64,000 nucleotides of DNA from Triatoma infestans. Its lineage: Eukaryota; Arthropoda; Insecta; Hemiptera; Reduviidae. Below, one piece after another: positions 56,461 to 64,000 of this stretch. A program made the translations under genes and the position numbers. The stretch covers positions 46,714-110,713 of the forward strand of contig JAAEAF010014555.1 of assembly GCA_011037195.1 (NCBI GenBank), given 5' to 3'. Under the pieces are notes generated by a model. It made no database searches and was not told the origin of the DNA. It worked only from the letters and a program-made list of their open reading frames with translations. Each line of letters begins with the position of its first letter. Position 1 is the first letter of the stretch.

Positions 56461-57215
56461 TTAAGATACTGTTTCCACACATGCGCTTGCATAACTAATG
56501 GAGTTAGTAGGCAAAGACAGCAAGAGAAACAACTGACTTACTCACGAATTACTTGGGTAGTTTTACAACTTATAAAGATACTACTAAAAGACTTTACTGA
56601 AATTAAATAACGAGTAGTAAACCTACGAGCATTTTAGAGCAGCAAGACTTACTGATAAACTGTTCAACACTGTTTTAACTGATAAATGATTTTTCACTTA
56701 GGCGACTTGATTAAAACTCGCTTAAAGGAAACTCTGAAAGGAGTTTCTTTATTTAGAGACGACCTGATTTAACGTCCCCAAGTGATAGTTGAAGTAGAAC
56801 TGAAATGAGCATTTCTTGAAGTCAGGGGAAAGCTGTAGGAGGAGTGGTAACGCCCTCATCGAGACGTCATCAATAAATGTTTTTGACATGTACTATGATC
56901 TCATCACAAAATTTATCCACAGTACTGCTGCATATTTCTCAACTTTGAACCAAATATCAAGTGAATACTATTATTTCACAATTATTACTAACATAAGGAC
57001 CAAGCTGGCATTGTAGTCTACCAGTTAGATAAATAAATGTATAATAACTTAAAAATTATTTACAGTAAATTTACAGTATACACTAAATTTACAGTATAAT
57101 ATTAAATGTAAACAGATTTGGTGAAAACTATTGTTCTGTCTTATTCTAACAAAGTTCCACTCACGTATAAATTAAATCGATGATAACAATTTCGGTATTT
57201 AATCATTCTCTCTCT
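56461..57215. other. No recognised feature
   Basis: No coding or element signature; TC run at 57206-57223. Confidence 0.4.
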
Positions 57216-57232
57216 CTCTCTCGAAAAAAGAA
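57216..57232. repeat. Left target duplication of LINE-D
   Basis: CTCTCTCGAAAAAAGAA, identical to 58516-58532. Confidence 0.85.
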
Positions 57233-58515
57233 TCAAATCAAATCAAATCAAATTTATTTGCTATAAGGTTACAAATGAGCCTGTTAAGCAAGTGAGTTGG
57301 CTTTTCAACTGGACATACACTGAATAAATACAATCGAACTCTAACTGCATTCCAAAAATTATAACTAATTAACTAAAATAAATTCCTTGTACAAATTACA
57401 CTGATTACAATTACAGAAATTACAATAATAGTGATAATATTAATTTACATGATCAGAATGATTCAGGAAAAGGAAAGATGAAAATTAAGTAAATAATGAA
57501 GAGGAAGCAAAAAGCAAAACAAATAAGACAAAAAACTTACTTCTAAATAAATAGAATTATTACTACAACAGAAATTCACTCTAAAATAAGAGATAGAGAG
57601 CAGTATGTAAGTTATGAAATGAAAGTAATAATGATATCAAAAATAAAAAAATAATAATTTTTAAACAAAGGAAATTGATAATAATATCAACTATACATAA
57701 TAATTGATTAATTGGAGCTCAAATATATTCGACAATTAGATGAGAGAGAGACAAAGAGAAAAACAAAAAACTGCTATCATTAGCTACAGCTTACTACTAC
57801 ATATAGAAATATAAGTTAAACTGACAAAAAGTACAAAAATAGGAATAATATTTTACAGTTACCTTTGATATTACAAATTTAAAATAAATTCTCCCAATCT
57901 CAATGCCTTGGAAATATAAAAATATATATTTTTCAATTTACACACCGAATCAATTACTAATAACTTCTCGAATTCATGCTGTAACTCAATCTCATTAGAT
58001 AAGTAGGAGCTTAAATATCTAGCACGAAAATAATTGTACAATGAGCACATGAGCATAAAATGTAAGAGGTCATCTGAGCCTCTGAGACAGACAGAGCAAC
58101 CACCCTCCGGATTGAACCGACTTACTAAGCCCTTCACAGAAATATTAATATATCTTTTGGACATGACTCTGAGTTGACACAAAGCTCTAGTAAATTCAGT
58201 AGGACATCTTAAATATAAATAAGACTCGCCCAGCCCCAGTGTGCTAATATTGCGATAGTAATTATTAAAATTAGAAGAAATAGCGTTGTCAACATCCTTG
58301 CTTAATAGATGATTAGTCATTTTTGTTAACAAATTCTTAATATTACATTTTAATGTAAGCGAGTTTTGGGAGAACCAGACATCCTGGGCACCTATTGAAA
58401 ACAAAATCTCTCTTAACTGATAGGTCCAATTAAAGGGAATCTTTTTATTGTCCACTTTCTCTAATATATTAGAGGTACTCGCTTCGGCGGTACATATACT
58501 AAAATGAGAACGATA
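57233..58515 (-). mobile_element. LINE-D: 5'-truncated non-LTR element
   Basis: 1283 bp bounded by a 17-bp target duplication. On the minus strand it starts inside ORF2, has a 3' UTR of about 640 bp with AATAAA, and ends in a tail of TTTGA repeats (57233-57253 on the plus strand as TCAAA). 5' truncation is typical of incomplete reverse transcription. Confidence 0.88.
57871..58455 (-). CDS. LINE-D ORF2 C-terminal part
   Basis: An open frame of 194 residues without a native start (5' truncated). It contains RALCQLRVMSKRYINISVKG, then CSVCLRGSDDLLHFMLMC, a C-x2-C-x9-H-x4-C zinc-binding segment common at the end of arthropod LINE ORF2 proteins. The absence of stops over 585 bp suggests a young insertion. 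The RT itself is not included. Confidence 0.8.
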   Translation of the reverse strand: MDNKKIPFNWTYQLREILFSIGAQDVWFSQNSLTLKCNIKNLLTKMTNHLLSKDVDNAISSNFNNYYRNISTLGLGESYLYLRCPTEFTRALCQLRVMSKRYINISVKGLVSRFNPEGGCSVCLRGSDDLLHFMLMCSLYNYFRARYLSSYLSNEIELQHEFEKLLVIDSVCKLKNIYFYISKALRLGEFILNL

Positions 58516-58532
58516 CTCTCTCGAAAAAAGAA
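58516..58532. repeat. Right target duplication of LINE-D
   Basis: CTCTCTCGAAAAAAGAA. Confidence 0.85.
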
Positions 58533-60248
58533 CGTAATATAAAAGTCACAATAAGCGAAAGTGTGCGGTAACAATTTCAATATTTAAACAATATTGTTGT
58601 TAAACAATATATGAACAATATTTAAAACAAGTGTTCATAAACCCATATTTAAAAGAAAGTAATAATAATGAATAAAATAAGTTAAATACTATTGTACAAG
58701 CTGGCCACAAATGCAAGAAATTAAAAGGAAAATATAGGTCAGCAATAATTTCTAGAGGAAAACTAGAAGCAGAAAAAGAAGGAAAAATCCATTTCTACTT
58801 TGAACTCATAAAAAATACTACAAGTATTTCAAAACAAAACTGTGGAAACCAGAGAGAGAGACTTGGAGAAGAGGAAGCCGGCAACTAAGTTCTCCTTTTT
58901 CATGAAAACCCAATGTAATACTATATATATTGCTGGCGGAGAGCAACAGAAACCGGGGAAAAACACTTGAAAGGAGAAAACTTATAATCCTATTAAAGGT
59001 TTGTAGGGAAAATTGAAAATACAATGAATGAATTCATTTTCCTCCCCTTGTCTATGACAAGGTCTATATTTTTTTTTTAGGAAAATCCTGTTAAGATATT
59101 GTTGTTAATAATATTTAAATTAAATTTTCTTATCATGGTCGCCATTTTATTGCTGATGATGTCATTATTATATTATAATAATTTGGTAAACATACGTATA
59201 ACCAAGGCGCATGTAAGTAGGCATGTTAATCTAGGAGCATATAAGTAGGCGCAAATCTTGATGAAATCCACTTTTACTTCAAGCACATAAAAGAAATCAT
59301 TTTTAAAAGGTTTTTTTTTTTCTGAGCATGGTAGCTTCTTCGCGGCATTTCTAAACGAGTGCGGCCACCAGAACATAGATGTTGATGTCTCAGAACTGGA
59401 ATCCTCATTGTAAAGATCGTTATTATTTAGTAGGGGAGGCTCGCCAAACCTTACGCTATCCAAATCCTCTCTGGGCCCATATATCTACCCCAAAGAACAA
59501 TAACAACTATCCAAGTCCAGAAGAAGAAGCCAGTACCCGGTTCTAAAACACCTAAGTTTCACAACGGTCCAACAAATCGGGTCATATCCTTCAAGAGAAA
59601 TAGCCTAACCACCCACACAATCGCACAACTCAAACAAGGAATCCAACCAGATGTCTGAAAGAGATCTATAAAAGACAAGCATCTTCCCAAGGTTATAAGA
59701 TGATCTGATACGAAACATTCAATAAAACTATCTCTAAGTTCTTTGCAAACCTCACGATGCTGAAGAACTTCTTTTTTTTATAGAATTCGTAATTTTTATT
59801 CAACCTTTAGTTCCTTAACATTGCACCAGATAGTAGAACCGTTGGTACTACAAAGGAAAGCGTAACCCCTCAGCTGTTCCCCTTCAGAATCACTTTAAAG
59901 GACAATTTTACAAATCCATAGACCCTGTGATAGGATTTAAACCTTGTTTCCATAAATCTCCATATTCCAAATTGTATGCCACGATTATCAACAGACTCCA
60001 TTGCAATCACAGGATTTGCAGGAAATATCTCCATAAAACAGGTAAAGCCATATCTCGACTTTGTTCAGCCTGTGACTGCCCAGAAGTATGGAACACAGAG
60101 TAATGACATGCTCCAAATTCATGCTCCAATTTTGTTTCAAAATTTGTTGTTTATTGCGGTTAAATATGGTATACGTCAATATTTCAAAAAATATAAAAGC
60201 AGAGGTTAGTTAATTTTATTCATAGTATACCTCTGAATACTAATGAAG
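58533..60248. other. No recognised gene
   Basis: Frames at 59173-59463 (minus, 96 residues) and 59976-60209 (plus, 77 residues) have no domain I recognise. No element ends seen. Confidence 0.45.
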
Positions 60249-60260
60249 ATATATCTGCAA
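60249..60260. repeat. Left target duplication of mini-PLE
   Basis: ATATATCTGCAA, identical to 60403-60414. Confidence 0.85.
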
Positions 60261-60402
60261 CAGAGACATTTTCCGTGGTAGCCTGCTTCATTTTGTGGTC
60301 ATCGACCCATTTTCAGGATACGTTTTTCAGGCAGTGTGACAACACAGACTTGCACAGAGCAAATTCAGTTTACACACTCTTTGGAACCAACCACCACAAC
60401 AA
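60261..60402 (-). mobile_element. Mini-PLE, 142 bp
   Basis: Consists of inverted pseudo-LTR sequence ('cagagacattttccgtggtagcc' to 'aattcagtttacacactc') joined directly to the outer end in opposite sense ('ttggaaccaaccaccacaac'). It has its own 12-bp target duplication. The ribozyme centre is deleted. It has no coding capacity. Confidence 0.8.
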
Positions 60403-60429
60403 ATATATCTGCAATATTGCACTGGCTAA

Positions 60430-60900
60430 TAGTGTGAACTGATGACAGAAAAAAAATCTTAGTCATTTGCGAAAATATCTCGTAAAACTGAGAACTCATT
60501 CTGAAAAATCGCACCTCCGGAAAACTAGTTTTCTTCACAACACTCTTTTTTAAACATATTTAATTTTTGTCAATATTAACTTAGTAGGAAACCTAACAAT
60601 ATTTGGAAATTGCAGTTTCATGGAGAGCCTAAGACCATACCCCCTCCTTACCACAGTCACCCCCTCCACAACCCTCCAAAAACAAATTTTCCTCGAAAAA
60701 TGAAAAATAAATGAAAAAAATAACAAAAAACAACAATGTTGCATTTCCGGGTGCTGGATATTGACCGACATCATCATCTTTCAGTTCCTTACGATTTTTC
60801 GTTTTTGAAATATTTTTGTTCACACACGCAGACACACGCACACGCACACACAATTCGCTGAAAACATTTCGCTTTTATTATTCAGCGGACCACAGCAAGG
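60430..60900 (+). repeat. AR copy with CA-rich tract
   Basis: Blocks 'gcacctccggaaaactagttttcttcac', 'aaacaaattttcctcgaaaaatg' and a (CA) rich segment at 60820-60852. Confidence 0.6.
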
Positions 60901-61017
60901 AATTTTCTTTTTTTTGCTTACTTTCTCTTACTTCCTTGATTCTCGAAATTGAATATTTCGCAGGAAATACATGTTAGAATTCTCGGGAAATAAGTTTTAG
61001 TGAATGGTCTGCGTTTT

Positions 61018-61059
<42 letters not shown>

Positions 61060-61410
61060 AAAAATATCTCAAAAACAAAAAAATGCATGAATATTTGGCA
61101 TTATACTAGATACCCACCACTGCCTGCATCTGACACGATTTCCTTTAACTTTTTGTACTTTCGACATACATAAATACCTATCATTCTATTTATTTCAAAC
61201 CTTTTCTCGAGAAATTTGATTTTTTTGGGGCGGGTTCTGGGGAACCCTTACAAAGTGGCCTTAAGCTTACTTTTAAAGTACCATATCGATAATGAATAGG
61301 TTCTACTCCCTATATAACATTAATTTAAAGTAGAAGTATTAGTAGAATTTCAAATTTGAAGAAAATCTGTAACCAGAAGTGCAACTCTCCAGGATAGGTT
61401 TTTTGAATTT
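60901..61410 (-). repeat. AR copy, inverted, with TA/TG tract
   Basis: Begins 'gcttactttctcttacttcc' (inverted AR terminus), has a (TA)n(TG)n run at 61018-61059, and ends with 'gaagaaaatctgtaaccagaagtgcaac'. It faces the previous copy end to end. Confidence 0.65.
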
Positions 61411-62624
61411 TCTTGATCCATAACCTTGAACTGTAACTTGGAACGCCAACTACTGCACTTATATTTGAAAGATTTTTCTGAGCAAAAGAAATTGATATTA
61501 GATAGTCCTGTGGAATTTTGTGCTGGTGATTTCAAATTTATATACCTTGGTATTGGCACTCTCTTGCGGACTATAATGCTATCACTTTGGTCATTTTATA
61601 TAATTGTATTACAGCAGTAAGAGCAAAAAATAGAAAAACCACAAAATGCTCAGGCACTATACCAGCAAGTGGTACGGTAATATTCTTTTTTTCGTGTTTG
61701 CGATTGCTACCTTATTATTCGGTCATTATCTCTTTTATGGCACTCTCTACTTGCAAAACAAAACAAATGTATGTACAATCTAAAAAATAAAAATAAATAA
61801 ATAAGAAAACAAAGAAACATAATAGATAAGTATTGTTGCGTAGAAAATATAAAATATCTAAAAAAAAGAAAGTATAATATTCTACTTTATGAGAGAGACG
61901 GCCATATAAAAGATGAAAACGGAAGATTTTTAACCAGTTGGTTGAGTATATATAGTAGTAGCACGAGAAGGCCTTTAATAATGCCTAATAGGGCGAAGTG
62001 CGGTGGAACAAAATTAAACCATAAAACGGAAATAAATAGTGCGAGGCGTTACGAATTTAAAAAGAAAAGAAAAGAAAAACACAAGTAAGAGTTCGATTAG
62101 GCGTTTGTTAAAGTTGGCGGAAATATGCTCCAACGCGGGTTATTATACAAAGTTAAGAAGAAAAAAATAAAAAAAAGTAGAATCAGCTGTTTCTTCGTTT
62201 ATTTGTAAATAATCCTAGTCAGCTAGTTTTTCCTTTGAAAAATTGGCCAGCTGAAATGATTTAGACACAATGAACGTATGATGATGTAGCACTTGTGTCA
62301 GCGGCCTGTCAGAAAAAAACACACTAAGAAAATAAACCAATTCAGCGCTACATGACTGGAGTGCCCTGACAACAATAGTGTGCCTCTATCTTCTTCATTG
62401 TTTTTGTTCTTTAATATTTCTGTCTCTTGTCTCTCTGATTACTATACGATGAGATATCTCTCTGATTACTGTACGATGAGAAATAACTGAGATCATTCTC
62501 CATTTTGTTATTTTTTGTAATGAGTTACAATTACAACTGATATAAAGTGTATATTACACATATTTACAGTAAGTTTAGAGTATTAGTTGTACTTATCTTG
62601 AAGTCCCATGAATAGAAAAAAGAA
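61411..62624. other. No recognised gene
   Basis: Short frames near 61426-61790 show no domain. A 20-bp segment CTCTGATTACTRTACGATGAG is repeated in tandem near 62430-62480. Confidence 0.4.
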
Positions 62625-63440
62625 ATGTGGTGTGAAACACTCACACAACTTTCTCTTCCTGCAGTCTACATAGTTATAATTTACAATTATACTTCACTCA
62701 ACTAATGATTTCCACCAAGTGTTTAATTGTCGTCAATTTTATATCAATGGGAGAATCTAAAATTAATAATTTACTTTGTTGAGGAAATCACACCCCCCTC
62801 CTCCGCTCACCTAAAACTTCTTTAAATGAACTATCCCGGAAAAAAGTTACAAGCAATAGTTGTGCGCCCGGATTTAGAATTACTACAACAAATTTAATGA
62901 AATCCATCTGGGTTTTTATGGAATAAATCGTAGAAAACTAAAAAAAAAAATCATAAAAACACACTTCCGGTCGATTTTCTTCAGACTCGGGATTTCGGCA
63001 TCATATTTAATTCAAATAAAAATTATTTAGATGACAGAATGGTATAATAAACTGAAATAACACTTTAAGAACACGTAACCCCTCCAATAGTCTACTTAAA
63101 TAAATTTTACTGGAGAAATGTTTGAAAAGAAGTTGTAGCTCCTTGTATATGTAGTTGATGTGTGAAGTTTGAAAAAAATCATTTGACCCGGTTTTTGAAA
63201 AAATCGCAAAAATTGAAAAATCCGTTCAGGAAAGTGTTACTTCTGATTGAGCAATTATGACAGACAACTTATTGCCGGATCCTTTGGTGGTATCTAAACG
63301 GAATGTCAAGTGTAAATCAACCATCCTCCAACACACAGACTGATTTTTTTCTAACTCGTGGGATCTCAAAATGTGTATTCCAGTGTAACTCGATATCGAT
63401 AATTTGACACGATCGGAATACTTTCTCATACTGGGAGTAA
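62625..63440 (+). repeat. AR, nearly complete copy
   Basis: Runs from 'gtggtgtgaaacactcacacaactttctctt' to 'gacacgatcggaatactttctcatac' and 'agtaaaaggaagtaaa'. Contains two 'ttcaaat/ttgaaaagaagttgtag' blocks about 275 bp apart. Confidence 0.75.
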
Positions 63441-64000
63441 AAGGAAGTAAAAATTCTGACGCAAAATACTCACATAGTTCTCATAGTTGTAATTGATAGG
63501 TTTTCTTCACACATGGAATGTTTACTAAAATGTTTAGTGTCTTCAATATTGTGTAGATAGCAGCACCTCTGCTAACATGACTATAGTTTGGAGTATGGTC
63601 TCTCATTTTGCCTCCACAATCCACTTGTCTCAAATCAAATTTCCCGTGAGAAATGTTTAAAAAAAAATCACACATACGTTTAAAGATACTTGAAGTTTAA
63701 AGAAACTTGTCTGAGTTGTTATAAAGAAAATTGCAAAAAAGCTGTGTGTTATAAAGAAAATTGCAAAAAAGCTGTGTGTTATAAAGAAAATTGCAAAAAA
63801 GCTGTGTGTTATAAAGAAAATTGCAAAAAAGCTGTGTGTTATAAAGAAAATTGCAAAAAAGCTGTGTGTTATAAAGAAAATTGCAAAAAAGCTGTGTGTT
63901 ATAAAGAAAATTGCAAAAAAGCTGTGTGTTATAAAGAAAATTGCAAAAAAGCTGTGTGTTATAAAGAAAATTGCAAAAAAGCTGTGTGTTATAAAGAAAA
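63441..64000 (+). repeat. AR copy ending in a 30-bp array
   Basis: Starts 'attctgacgcaaaatactcacatag'. After 'gtttaaagaaacttgtctgagttg' it turns into the minisatellite and reaches the window end. Confidence 0.65.
63719..64000. repeat. Perfect 30-bp minisatellite, at least 9.4 copies
   Basis: Identical units of TTATAAAGAAAATTGCAAAA plus AAGCTGTGTG, with no differences in the part visible. It is cut by the window end, so the true length is unknown. It grew from AR text ('gaaaattgcaaaaa'). Confidence 0.95.

Noticed and set aside
59173..59463. 96-residue minus frame (MDSVRFGEPPLL...)
   Set aside because: It contains an F/K-rich stretch and no known family; left as unassigned.

Overview
The window looks like intronic sequence of an animal genome, most likely an insect. 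It is AT-rich and dominated by transposable elements, simple repeats and one very abundant dispersed repeat. No bacterial or viral gene organisation is present. The only host coding sequence I can support is a 72-bp exon at 14099-14170 (minus strand). It encodes 24 residues that I recognise, from memory, as part of the PTB domain of NOS1AP/CAPON, and it has a good acceptor, branch-point-like sequence and donor. If so, most or all of the window is intron of that gene. Species assignment is not possible from what I can see; a hemipteran such as a planthopper is only a guess.

Layout. 1-14 kb: copies of an abundant dispersed repeat (here called AR, starting with CTGGTGTGAAACACTCACAC), two minisatellites inside AR copies, a mariner-like element with a TA target duplication (6699-8228), a decayed LINE (10260-11280) and tRNA-derived SINE pieces. 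14-18 kb: the host exon, more SINE and AR, a 141-bp RTE stump with a 12-bp target duplication, and a remnant of a hammerhead-bearing Penelope family. 18-26.4 kb: a GC-rich, frameshifted LINE (LINE-A, EN-RT-RNaseH), a minus-strand LINE that keeps ORF1 and endonuclease but has no reverse transcriptase (LINE-B), and a 313-bp hAT MITE. The last two used the same target sequence.

27.5-34.9 kb is the most structured part. A nearly complete Penelope-like element (PLE-1, 27742-31500, 13-bp target duplication) lies inside an older Penelope-like element of another family (PLE-2, 27547-34872), which also holds a Harbinger-like element (31577-32509). PLE-1 has pseudo-LTRs carrying hammerhead ribozyme motifs, an inverted partial pseudo-LTR in front, and an RT plus GIY-YIG open reading frame broken by frameshifts. 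Short PLE-1 relatives without coding capacity occur elsewhere (about 2530, 45647, 47578, 48480, 60261).

38.5-46.8 kb is a single AR copy split by five later insertions: a Jockey-type LINE, a hAT MITE, an unclassified 1.6-kb insertion with a tRNA-like sequence, a palindromic mini-PLE, and a LINE 3' end placed in the AR's own CA tract. 46.8-64 kb holds further AR copies, a SINE, a PLE deletion derivative, a 5'-truncated LINE (57233-58515, 17-bp target duplication), a mini-PLE with a 12-bp target duplication, and a perfect 30-bp minisatellite that runs off the window end. Almost every element is broken, so no gene set is expected to work together here; the interest is in the mobile-element biology, above all the ribozyme-bearing Penelope family.
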